Part shown: one piece after another, positions 17,738-25,356 of the stretch
Layout of the letters: every line of letters starts with the position of its first letter
Position numbering within the stretch: position 1 is the stretch's first letter
Source of the DNA: CBDDLD01 sp965250025
GTDB lineage: Bacteria; Bacteroidota; Bacteroidia; Flavobacteriales; Flavobacteriaceae
Length of the DNA stretch: 64,000 bases
Assembly: GCA_965250025.1 (NCBI GenBank)
Contig: OZ252283.1
Span: forward strand, 930,001-994,000
Direction of reading: 5' to 3'
Program-made: the position numbers and the translations under genes
Notes under the pieces: generated by a model
What the model was told of the DNA's origin: nothing
Seen by the model: only the letters and a program-made list of their open reading frames with translations
Database searches by the model: none

Positions 17738-17854
17738 AATGTTCTTAACCGTTTTTTTAGTGATTTTATAGGATTTTTATGTTTTTTATCGTGTTTTTTT
17801 ACACTTAATCGTTGTTTTTTTAGCAAAAATATTTTTTTATAATAAAACACTTTC

Positions 17855-17862
17855 TATATTTG
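17855..17862 (+). promoter_or_regulatory. -7 box of adhesin operon B
   Basis: TATATTTG fits TAnnTTTG and would start transcription near 17869, giving a leader of about 340 nt before the ATG at 18209. No well-spaced TTG is visible. Confidence 0.45.
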
Positions 17863-17883
17863 CTACGCGAAAATTACTACCAG

Positions 17884-18114
17884 TCATATCACCGAAGACG
17901 GTAAATATGACAATCCAAACCTCGAAAAAAAGTAGCCTTTCGGCTATTTTAAAGTCACATATAACAAGTGTTGACTACTCACCAAATGTAACTATTGTTC
18001 ACAATCATAGCCTGAGCTATGCATTACCTAACACTTTAGTTAAATCATTCCAAAAGAAATCAAATCACACAAAAAGTGGTTTGAAAAAACCCATTAATCT
18101 GCTTTACAGATTAA
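17884..18114 (+). promoter_or_regulatory. Structured leader with four hairpins upstream of adhesin operon B
   Basis: Four short hairpins lie in order in the leader: TCATAT..ACCG/CGGT..ATATGA (17884-17910), a perfect CATAGC/GCTATG with CTGA loop (18006-18021), CAAATCAC/GTGGTTTG (18061-18083) and a perfect TTAATCTG/CAGATTAA (18094-18114). The operon A leader has no counterpart. The leader could regulate translation or RNA stability. No known riboswitch class is recognised. Confidence 0.4.
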
Positions 18115-18208
18115 GTGTTTCATGTTTGCCATCCGGTTTAACCGACACGACTTTTTATTAGTCCATAATGCGGTACTACAAATTTTTATAATCCTAAACC
18201 TTTTATAT

Positions 18209-18733
18209 ATGAAACAACCCCAAGTTTTACAACACGTATTAGCCAGACTTAACCTTAAAACCATCGTAGCATGTATAGTATGCAGTGGTGTGTTTGGAGT
18301 GGTCAGGGCACAAGACACGGTACTGGTATCCGGAGGAGACGCTTCAGGCAGTGGTGGTACAGCAAATTATTCTGTTGGACAGATTGTACAGACTACCATA
18401 ACAGGCACAAGCGGATCAGCCATTCAGGGTGTCCAGTTTTATTTTGAATCCGAGACTTTAACCATTGTAGATGTTGCCACTAATATGAACATCACAACAT
18501 ATCCCAATCCGGCTTCTTCAAGTTTTAACCTAAGAGTAAGTGGCCATACGGGAGGCGAACTAACCTATAAGCTTTACAACCTTTTAGGAGTAGTAATGTC
18601 TAAAGGTAAGGTTACAGATGGCGTCACCCAAATTGACATTGACGATTTACCATTAGCAACCTACATGCTAACTATAAACAATAAAGACAAAACAATTAAA
18701 ACCTTTAAAATTATTAAAAACCAACCCCAATGA
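18209..18733 (+). CDS. Small T9SS type A sorting-domain protein B
   Basis: 174 residues. The signal peptide (MKQPQVLQHVLARLNLKTIV onward, cleavage near VVRAQ) is unrelated to that of the minus-strand copy at 13850-14368, whereas everything from TANYSVG to the C-terminus is identical to it in protein and DNA. The C-terminal half is a type IX secretion sorting domain (TTYPNPASSSFNLRVSG to KTIKTFKIIK). An upstream in-frame start at 18122 exists, but the ATG at 18209 begins the signal peptide. The gene overlaps the next one by 4 nt (ATGA). It is probably a surface-anchored partner of the collagen-like protein. Confidence 0.85.
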   Translation: MKQPQVLQHVLARLNLKTIVACIVCSGVFGVVRAQDTVLVSGGDASGSGGTANYSVGQIVQTTITGTSGSAIQGVQFYFESETLTIVDVATNMNITTYPNPASSSFNLRVSGHTGGELTYKLYNLLGVVMSKGKVTDGVTQIDIDDLPLATYMLTINNKDKTIKTFKIIKNQPQ

Positions 18734-19138
18734 AAACTTTATACTTATCATTTGTAATGTTACTGTGTACACTAGGAATGTTTGCACAGGTGCCACAAAA
18801 AATGAGCTACCAGGCTATTGTTAGAAATTCTGGAGATATGATTATGGCCAACCAAAATGTTGGCATGCAAATCAGTATTTTACAAGGCAGTGCTTCAGGA
18901 CCTGCTGTGTATGTAGAAACGCAAACCCCAACAACTAATGCCAATGGTTTGGCAAGTATTGAAATAGGAACAGGAAATACCATCAGTGGTGATTTTACCA
19001 CAATAGATTGGGCCAATAATACTTATTTTATAAGAACAGAAATAGATCCCTTTGGCGGCACCAGTTATACCATAACAGGTACTAGTCAATTGGCAAGTGT
19101 ACCATATGCTTTATATGCAGCAAATTCAGGAAGTTCAA
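18352..19138 (+). repeat. Right arm of the perfect 787-bp inverted repeat
   Basis: Exact reverse complement of 13445-14231 by line-by-line comparison, including synonymous sites and the gene overlap. The arms are separated by 4120 bp (14232-18351). Such length and identity is ample substrate for RecA-dependent recombination or gene conversion. Confidence 0.95.
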
Positions 19139-21618
19139 TACCAGGTCCGGAAGGTCCTCAAGGGCCACAGGGTCCACAAGGGATTCAGGGTATTGCAGGA
19201 TCAGACGGAGCAGATGGTGACTCTGCATATCAAATATGGTTAGCTGCCGGAAATACAGGTACAGAAGCCGACTTCTTAAACAGTTTAGTTGGTCCACAGG
19301 GTACGCAAGGTATCCAAGGTATCGCAGGAACGGATGGCGCGGATGGTGCTAATGGATCGGACGGAGCTGATGGCGATTCTGCATATCAAATATGGATAGC
19401 TGCCGGAAATACAGGTACGGAAGCTGACTTTTTAAACAGTTTGGTAGGGCCACAGGGAGTACAAGGGATTCAAGGTATCGCAGGAACGGATGGTGCCAAT
19501 GGATCTGATGGTTCAGATGGTGACTCTGCATACCAAATATGGATAGCTGCAGGAAATACAGGTACAGAAGCTGATTTCTTAAACAGTTTAGTTGGACCAC
19601 AAGGACCACAAGGACCACAGGGCACACAAGGGATTCAAGGTATCGCAGGAACGGATGGTGCTAACGGTGCTAATGGGTCAGACGGAGCCGATGGTGATTC
19701 TGCATACCAAATATGGATAGCTGCTGGAAATACAGGTACAGAAGCTGACTTCTTAAACAGTTTGGTAGGACCACAAGGACTACAGGGCACACAAGGGATT
19801 CAGGGTATTGCAGGAACGGATGGTGCAGACGGTGCTAATGGATCTGATGGTGACTCTGCATATCAAATATGGTTAGCTGCCGGAAATACAGGTACAGAAG
19901 CTGACTTCTTAAACAGTTTAGTAGGACCACAGGGTACGCAAGGGATTCAGGGTATCGCAGGAACGGATGGTGCGGACGGTGCTAATGGGTCAGACGGAGC
20001 CGATGGCGACTCTGCATATCAAATATGGATAGCTGCCGGAAATACAGGTACGGAAGCCGACTTCTTAAACAGTTTGGTAGGGCCACAAGGACCACAGGGT
20101 ACGCAAGGGATTCAGGGTATCGCAGGAACGGATGGTGCAGACGGTGCTAATGGATCGGACGGAGCTGATGGCGATTCTGCATATCAAATATGGTTAGCTG
20201 CCGGAAATACAGGTACGGAAGCTGACTTTTTAAACAGTTTGGTAGGGCCACAAGGACCACAGGGTACGCAAGGGATTCAAGGTATCGCAGGAACGGATGG
20301 TGCTGACGGTGCTAATGGATCGGATGGTTCTGATGGTGACTCTGCATATCAAATATGGATAGCTGCCGGAAATACAGGTACGGAAGCTGACTTCTTAAAC
20401 AGTTTGGTAGGGCCACAGGGAGTACAAGGGATTCAAGGTATCGCAGGAACGGATGGTGCAGACGGTGCTAACGGATCAGACGGAGCCGATGGCGATTCTG
20501 CATACCGAATATGGTTAAATGCTGGAAATACAGGTACAGAAGCTGATTTTTTAAACAGCTTGGTGGGATCACAAGGACCACAGGGTACTCAAGGACCTCA
20601 AGGGATTCAGGGTATCGCAGGAACAGATGGTGCTGACGGTGCTAACGGATCAGACGGTACCGATGGCGACTCTGCATATCAAGTATGGATAGCTGCCGGA
20701 AATACAGGTACAGAAGCTGATTTTTTAAACAGTTTAGTCGGTCCACAAGGTGCGCAAGCGCCTGTGATTAACGATTTAACAACAGGTGGTATTACAGATG
20801 CCCTTTCTGCTGAACAAGGGAAAACGTTACAAGACACTAAGCTCACCAGTACCTTGGCAGATGCTAATGTGTTTATAGGTAATGCTACAAATGTGGCTGT
20901 TGCTACTGTGCTAAGTGGTGATGCTACACTAGCAAATAATGGTGCTTTAACTATTAGTGATAATGCAGTAGATGGTACTGATATTTCATTAGCAGGTGAG
21001 GCTGCCGGAGATGTTATGTACTATGATGGTGCCGACTGGATAAGCCTTCCAAAAGGAACAGCAGGACAAGTATTAGCTATTAATGATGCTGGGACTGCCC
21101 CGGAATGGAAAACTATTGCGACATCGGGTAGCAATGGAAAGCGTATTGGAGAATTTGTATATGCCAAGTCAGGCAAAACAGAAGCCGATGGTTACTTGGC
21201 TGTTACTCCGGGCACTGTAACTAATGGTGCTATAAATTATCCGTTATGGGCTGCACAATATCCTGAATTTGTATCGGGTAATGATATTGTTTTTCCGGCT
21301 GATGTTGCCGGCATGTTCCTTAGAAATTCAGGAGGAAATGCAGCAAGTGAAGGCGCCTATCAAAATTACAGGACAGCAAGACCTACTTCAACTAATTTTG
21401 TAACAAATAATGCGGGAGCTCATAGTCACACCATACCTCTTTATAATAATGATGGTGCAGGAGGAAGGGTTCCGGATGGTAGAGCAGGTAGTTTTACTGG
21501 TAATGCCAGTACTAGTACTAGTGGAAATCACAGCCATACTATTACAGGAGGAGGAGATGTAGAAACCAATCCTGTTAATAGAGCTTATCAACTTTACACC
21601 ATTGTTGATACCTACTAA
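18730..21618 (+). CDS. Collagen-like repeat protein B with tail-fibre-like tip
   Basis: 962 residues. The signal peptide and first 135 residues are identical to collagen-like protein A. Ten copies of the DSAYQIW block alternate with G-x-y triplets to about residue 676. Next comes a module (GDATLANNGALTISDNAVDG, then LPKGTAGQVLAINDAGTAP) homologous to parts of the separate gene at 8588. The last 160 or so residues, with GAHSHTI, GNHSHTI and VNRAYQLYTIVDTY at the end, resemble phage tail-collar or tail-fibre tips, where HxH motifs can bind metal. It is a likely surface fibre with a binding tip. A terminator follows at 21661. Confidence 0.85.
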   Translation: MKTLYLSFVMLLCTLGMFAQVPQKMSYQAIVRNSGDMIMANQNVGMQISILQGSASGPAVYVETQTPTTNANGLASIEIGTGNTISGDFTTIDWANNTYFIRTEIDPFGGTSYTITGTSQLASVPYALYAANSGSSIPGPEGPQGPQGPQGIQGIAGSDGADGDSAYQIWLAAGNTGTEADFLNSLVGPQGTQGIQGIAGTDGADGANGSDGADGDSAYQIWIAAGNTGTEADFLNSLVGPQGVQGIQGIAGTDGANGSDGSDGDSAYQIWIAAGNTGTEADFLNSLVGPQGPQGPQGTQGIQGIAGTDGANGANGSDGADGDSAYQIWIAAGNTGTEADFLNSLVGPQGLQGTQGIQGIAGTDGADGANGSDGDSAYQIWLAAGNTGTEADFLNSLVGPQGTQGIQGIAGTDGADGANGSDGADGDSAYQIWIAAGNTGTEADFLNSLVGPQGPQGTQGIQGIAGTDGADGANGSDGADGDSAYQIWLAAGNTGTEADFLNSLVGPQGPQGTQGIQGIAGTDGADGANGSDGSDGDSAYQIWIAAGNTGTEADFLNSLVGPQGVQGIQGIAGTDGADGANGSDGADGDSAYRIWLNAGNTGTEADFLNSLVGSQGPQGTQGPQGIQGIAGTDGADGANGSDGTDGDSAYQVWIAAGNTGTEADFLNSLVGPQGAQAPVINDLTTGGITDALSAEQGKTLQDTKLTSTLADANVFIGNATNVAVATVLSGDATLANNGALTISDNAVDGTDISLAGEAAGDVMYYDGADWISLPKGTAGQVLAINDAGTAPEWKTIATSGSNGKRIGEFVYAKSGKTEADGYLAVTPGTVTNGAINYPLWAAQYPEFVSGNDIVFPADVAGMFLRNSGGNAASEGAYQNYRTARPTSTNFVTNNAGAHSHTIPLYNNDGAGGRVPDGRAGSFTGNASTSTSGNHSHTITGGGDVETNPVNRAYQLYTIVDTY
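19190..20755 (+). repeat. Tandem coding repeats of about 160 bp in collagen-like gene B
   Basis: Ten units encoding the DSAYQIW block plus collagen-like triplets. Units vary by whole triplets, for example one lacks the GAD triplet before DSAYQIW and another has three extra triplets. The array is closely similar to the array in gene A, which has 14 units. Confidence 0.9.
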
Positions 21619-21660
21619 ACTAATGTATATGGAACGTATCAACATTTAATGCTTATTTTA

Positions 21661-21692
21661 AAAAGGCTTCAGGTTTACTGAAGTCTTTTTTA
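21661..21692 (+). terminator. Intrinsic terminator of adhesin operon B
   Basis: An 8-bp stem GGCTTCAG/CTGAAGTC (one G-T pair), preceded by A residues and followed by a T tract, lies 43 bp after the collagen-like gene. Confidence 0.8.
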
Positions 21693-21816
21693 GATTAAAG
21701 TATCATATCAAAAAAGCAGAATCTCCAAGTGTTATGGGTAATGCATTTTGTACTTTAGTCGGACATTAAAAAACCAAATATAAATATCAATAATATACTA
21801 TTCAATTCTATAATAT

Positions 21817-22692
21817 ATGAGTACTGAAGTTCACAAGAAAGCACTAAAATTTATTAATTGCGAAAATTTTGATGTAGTGGGGTCGTGTTATGTAAAATAT
21901 AATGGAAAACGGGAACATGGTATGCATATGTATTACCCGGCTACATTTTTGATTTATGTGGAACATGGGAATCTTGAAATCGATTTTGAGAACACTAAAT
22001 ATAAATATACTGAAGGTGATTTTTGTTTGGTTCGTAAGTATACCAATGCATATTTTGCTAAAGTGTTTTCAGAAGAAAAAGGCGAATCAAAGAGTTATAC
22101 TTTTATTATGCCCGATGTATTTTTGAGAAAGATAACAGCGCATTATAAGTTTGAAAAAAACTTACAATCTATTGGAGACAGAATCATAAAGATTACCCCG
22201 AATGAAGGACTAAAATCTATTGTAAATGATGTTAAGTCTACTTTAGACGATAATATGGAATTGAGTACCGTGGCTTTTGAAGCCAAGGTGGAAAACACCT
22301 TCAAAACTATCATAGATACTAATCCAAAATTGGCGATATTGTTCAAAGAGTTTTCTTTGGCACAGAGAGCCGATCTTACTTTATTTATGTATAATAATTA
22401 CATGTATAAACAGCCATTGGAGACCATGGCTAAATTATCGGGAAGAAGCTTATCTACATTTAACAGAGAATTTAAGCTGATTTTTAATACCACGCCACAC
22501 CGATGGATACTTAAAAAACGATTACAGTTGGCATACGACTTATTGATAAATACTAATGATACCGTTGGGGATATCTATTTACAAGCCGGTTTTGAGGATC
22601 TTGCACATTTTAGTAAAGCCTTTAAAAAAGAATATGGAATCAACCCTTCTGAGGTTAAGAAACAAAGTCAGGCTGATTTTTATTTAGCATAA
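21817..22692 (+). CDS. AraC-family transcriptional regulator (tandem copy 1)
   Basis: 291 residues, no signal peptide. The N-terminal half (about 1-175) is a predicted ligand or dimerisation region containing YYPATFLIYVEHG. The C-terminal half is a double helix-turn-helix of AraC type: PLETMAKLSGRSLSTFNREF, then a second helix pair in DIYLQAGFEDLAHFSKAFKK and the signature GINPSEVKK. It has a closely similar paralogue 30 bp downstream. It lies after adhesin operon B, beyond a terminator, so a link with the adhesins is possible but only positional. Confidence 0.9.
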   Translation: MSTEVHKKALKFINCENFDVVGSCYVKYNGKREHGMHMYYPATFLIYVEHGNLEIDFENTKYKYTEGDFCLVRKYTNAYFAKVFSEEKGESKSYTFIMPDVFLRKITAHYKFEKNLQSIGDRIIKITPNEGLKSIVNDVKSTLDDNMELSTVAFEAKVENTFKTIIDTNPKLAILFKEFSLAQRADLTLFMYNNYMYKQPLETMAKLSGRSLSTFNREFKLIFNTTPHRWILKKRLQLAYDLLINTNDTVGDIYLQAGFEDLAHFSKAFKKEYGINPSEVKKQSQADFYLA

Positions 22693-22722
22693 GTCTTATG
22701 AATCATTTAATTTAATTATTTC

Positions 22723-23598
22723 ATGAGTGTTAAAATGTCTAATAATGGCTTAAAGCTCATACATTGTAACGGATTCGATATTGCAGCATCTTGTGAAGCA
22801 AGATTTGATGGTAATGAAAGCTTTGGCAAGCAGGTGTATTACCCAGCTATGTTTTTGATCTATGTTGATGTCGGTACTCTGGAAGTTAATCATGAAGGCA
22901 TTATACATAAGTTTAAAGAGCATAGTGTTTGCTTGGCACGTAAATATACGAATGCGTTTTTTGGAAAATTCTTTTCAAAAGAAAGTGGTATGTCGAGAAG
23001 CTATACTTTCGTAATGCCTGATGCTTTTTTAAGACAGCTTATAACGGGCTATAAATTTGATAAGAATCTCAAGCCGATAGGTGATAGAATTGTTGAGATT
23101 CCTGCGACCGATCAGATAAAGTCTATTGTACAAGACGTGAAATATGCTGTAGATAATAATGAAGTATTGAGCACCAAAGCCTTTGAATCTAAAGTAGAGA
23201 ATACCTTGAAGGCCATTATTAACGCCAATCCAAAACTGGCTATCCTTTTTAAAGAATTTTCTTTAGCGCAGCGGGCAGACCTTACGCTATTCATGAATAC
23301 CAATTACATGCTTAAAGTGCCGCTTGAAACCATGGCTTTAATGTCCGGAAGAAGCCTTTCTACATTTGAACGGGAGTTTAAACTTATATTTAATACCACA
23401 CCGCATCAATGGGTGCTTAAAAAACGATTACTGTTGGCTTACGATTTATTGATAAGCACAGAGAGAACTGTTAGCGATGTTTATTTGGAAGCCGGTTTTG
23501 AAGATCTCGGACACTTTAGTCGGGCATTTAAGAAAGAGTTTGGTATTAATCCATCAGAGGTTAAAAAGCAAAACAAACCAGATCTTTCTTTGACCTAG
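22723..23598 (+). CDS. AraC-family transcriptional regulator (tandem copy 2)
   Basis: 291 residues, the same length as the preceding gene and alike over its whole length, with the helix-turn-helix region nearly identical (FKEFSLAQRADLTLFM, PLETMALMSGRSLSTFEREF, AGFEDLGHFSRAFKKEFG). The N-terminal halves differ more, suggesting two regulators with similar DNA targets but different inputs. The 30-bp gap implies one transcript. Duplication is evident; function is not known. Confidence 0.9.
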   Translation: MSVKMSNNGLKLIHCNGFDIAASCEARFDGNESFGKQVYYPAMFLIYVDVGTLEVNHEGIIHKFKEHSVCLARKYTNAFFGKFFSKESGMSRSYTFVMPDAFLRQLITGYKFDKNLKPIGDRIVEIPATDQIKSIVQDVKYAVDNNEVLSTKAFESKVENTLKAIINANPKLAILFKEFSLAQRADLTLFMNTNYMLKVPLETMALMSGRSLSTFEREFKLIFNTTPHQWVLKKRLLLAYDLLISTERTVSDVYLEAGFEDLGHFSRAFKKEFGINPSEVKKQNKPDLSLT

Positions 23599-23635
23599 TA
23601 GACTTATTAGTAATATCCTTATCTCCATCACGAAC

Positions 23636-23662
23636 GTCATTGCGAGTATAGCGAAGCCATCT
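23636..23662 (+). repeat. Dispersed REP-like repeat copy
   Basis: GTCATTGCGAGTATAGCGAA and following bases, closely like 23730-23756 and more distantly 17597-17622. It lies in the 830-bp gene-free region 23599-24430. Confidence 0.65.
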
Positions 23663-23729
23663 GTTTTTATGAGATTACTTCGGCACTTCTACCTGTAATG
23701 TGACTCTAAAAGTGTTGTGTTATAATCCA

Positions 23730-23756
23730 GTCATTGCGAGTGTAGCGACGCAATCT
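23730..23756 (+). repeat. Dispersed REP-like repeat copy
   Basis: GTCATTGCGAGTGTAGCGAC and following bases. Second copy within 100 bp in the same orientation. Such pairs often mark small mobile repeats or genomic drift between genes. Confidence 0.65.
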
Positions 23757-23940
23757 TTTTCTTCCTTAAGAGAATCACCATATTCATGATAAATAGTAAT
23801 GGGAATACGAGTTTATACCTTTTCTTAATAAGCACATTACATTACTGAAAGTTTGACGTTTTTAGACAAATAAGTCTCTGCTTTCTTTTTTATTTTGGGC
23901 GTCTCATGTACTTACAAACAATGCTATACATATAAAAACA

Positions 23941-24026
23941 AGGAGAACTGGCATATACCCAATAACACAGAACATTTTTTTGACTGGTTATTATTTTCGC
24001 ACTTGGTATGCTGCCAGTTTTCTCCT
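23941..24026. repeat. Imperfect inverted repeat with about 20-bp arms
   Basis: The left arm (AGGAGAACTGGCATATACC, 23941-23959) matches the reverse complement of 24005-24026 with small gaps, and the loop contains a further AATAAC/GTTATT pair. It could form a long hairpin. No ORF lies inside. It may be a small palindromic element or a non-coding RNA. The remainder of 23757-24219 shows nothing I can name. Confidence 0.5.
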
Positions 24027-24219
24027 TTTACAGTCTTCAAATGTTAAAGTATCGAAACAGTTTCTACACGAAAATTATACATTTATTGGTAACTGACAAA
24101 AGTAAAGTCATACAATAGTCTTTCATTTTTATCAAATCCCATATTGTATATGAAAGTTTAGCAGGAGATATTCAAATACAAACCCTGTAGAAAATATTTA
24201 GAGTAAAATACATTGAAGT

Positions 24220-24248
24220 TGTCACATTTTAAAAGTTTAAATGGTCTG
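24220..24248 (+). promoter_or_regulatory. Candidate ECF41-type promoter before the sigma factor gene
   Basis: TGTCACA (24220-24226), then 17 bp, then GTCTG (24244-24248), close to the published ECF41 target pattern TGTCACA-N16-CGTC. The first base of the -10 tetrad is G instead of C. It would give the sigma gene an autoregulated promoter with a 170-180 nt leader. The same pattern occurs at 25305. Confidence 0.6.
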
Positions 24249-24430
24249 TAAAAATAAAGCTGTAATTTTAGATGATCTACGCAGATTGAATGTAGCATGA
24301 TCAACTTTATTTCATGGAAGCTATCTTTTTTATGTTTCCTTAGGAATAGGTCTATTGTCTTTTTTCAATTCTGGCAAGTCTCTTAAAATTGTATAAGAAT
24401 GATTATAATACCCTGTAAATCATTTCAAGT

Positions 24431-25297
24431 ATGAATACCATAAATGATACCATAGCAAATTACCAATTCGTATTATTTCCATATGCTTATAACATTATGG
24501 GTTCTGTTGAAGAAGCAGAAGATATCGTGCAGGATATACTGATCAAACATTTTGTAAATGAAAGGCCAGATAGTACAATACACAATGAAAAAAATTATCT
24601 CATTAAGAGTGTGATCAACCGTGCTATTAGTACAAAAAAACGCAAAAGTAAAATGGCTTTGGGCTACGAACAATTGCCAGAACCCATCGCCACTGAAGCC
24701 TCAGATGCCGATGTGTATTTAAATGATATTGCATCTTATGCTTTGTTAGTCATATTAGAACGGCTTAATGTTAAAGAAAGGGCTGTTTTTATATTGAAGG
24801 AGGCGTTTCATTATTCTCATAAAGAGATTGCTGAAGTTATTTCGGGGACGTCAGAAAACTCCAGAAAATTGTTAAGTAGAGCTAAAGCAAAGCTCGATCC
24901 TGCATTAAGAAATGAAGTTAAGATATCTAGAACGGAAGCCAATGCGTATTTAAAGAAGTATGTTTCTGCAATACGTAATGGCGATATAAAAACATTAGAG
25001 ACCATGTTTTCTGAAGATATCCGAGTTATTGCAGATGGTGGAGGAACCGTCAAAGTGATAAGTCAGTTGACCATAGGCAGTCAAGAATGTATGGCGTTAT
25101 TGTTAGAAGTTTATCGCAGGTTTCAAAAAAAACATAGCGTTGTTTTTACAGAGGTTAACCATCAACCCGCAATTCTATTTTATAATGGTAAAAACCTAGT
25201 CGCTTGCCAGGTGTTCTCAATTGGAGTAAATAATAAAATTTATGCTGTCGATGCTATTGTTGATCCCAAAAAGCTAAAAAATCTTATTGCAGCTTAA
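24431..25297 (+). CDS. ECF41-type RNA polymerase sigma factor with SnoaL-like C-terminus
   Basis: 288 residues. Sigma region 2 is at about 10-75 (NIMGSVEEAEDIVQDILIKH) and region 4 at about 105-160 (LNVKERAVFILKEAFHYSH). A SnoaL-like extension (about 170-285) acts in this family as a built-in regulatory domain instead of an anti-sigma factor. ECF41 hallmarks are all visible: LPEP in the linker (near residue 78), DGGGTV (near 200) and DPKKL near the end (compare NPDKL). The azoreductase and cupin genes downstream are the probable regulon, backed by a matching promoter motif. The inducing signal is unknown. Confidence 0.92.
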   Translation: MNTINDTIANYQFVLFPYAYNIMGSVEEAEDIVQDILIKHFVNERPDSTIHNEKNYLIKSVINRAISTKKRKSKMALGYEQLPEPIATEASDADVYLNDIASYALLVILERLNVKERAVFILKEAFHYSHKEIAEVISGTSENSRKLLSRAKAKLDPALRNEVKISRTEANAYLKKYVSAIRNGDIKTLETMFSEDIRVIADGGGTVKVISQLTIGSQECMALLLEVYRRFQKKHSVVFTEVNHQPAILFYNGKNLVACQVFSIGVNNKIYAVDAIVDPKKLKNLIAA

Positions 25298-25304
25298 ATC
25301 ATTT

Positions 25305-25333
25305 GGTCACATTTTCATTTCATAGGTTGTCTG
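25305..25333 (+). promoter_or_regulatory. Candidate ECF41-type promoter before the azoreductase gene
   Basis: GGTCACA (25305-25311), exactly 17 bp, then GTCTG (25329-25333). It shares GTCACATTTT, the spacing and GTCTG with the element at 24220. The -10 part lies 24 bp before the azoreductase ATG. Confidence 0.6.
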
Positions 25334-25356
25334 GTTATTGAATATAAAACCTAAAA

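Noticed and set aside
17907..18161. 84-codon plus-strand reading frame in the operon B leader
   Set aside because: It has low-complexity basic composition, no recognisable domain, and coincides with the hairpin-rich leader; it is more likely untranslated or a chance frame.
8588..21618. Tail-fibre-like modules considered as prophage or tailocin
   Set aside because: The proteins have Sec signal peptides and sit by T9SS-domain and sensor genes; there are no capsid, tail-tube, lysis or integrase genes.
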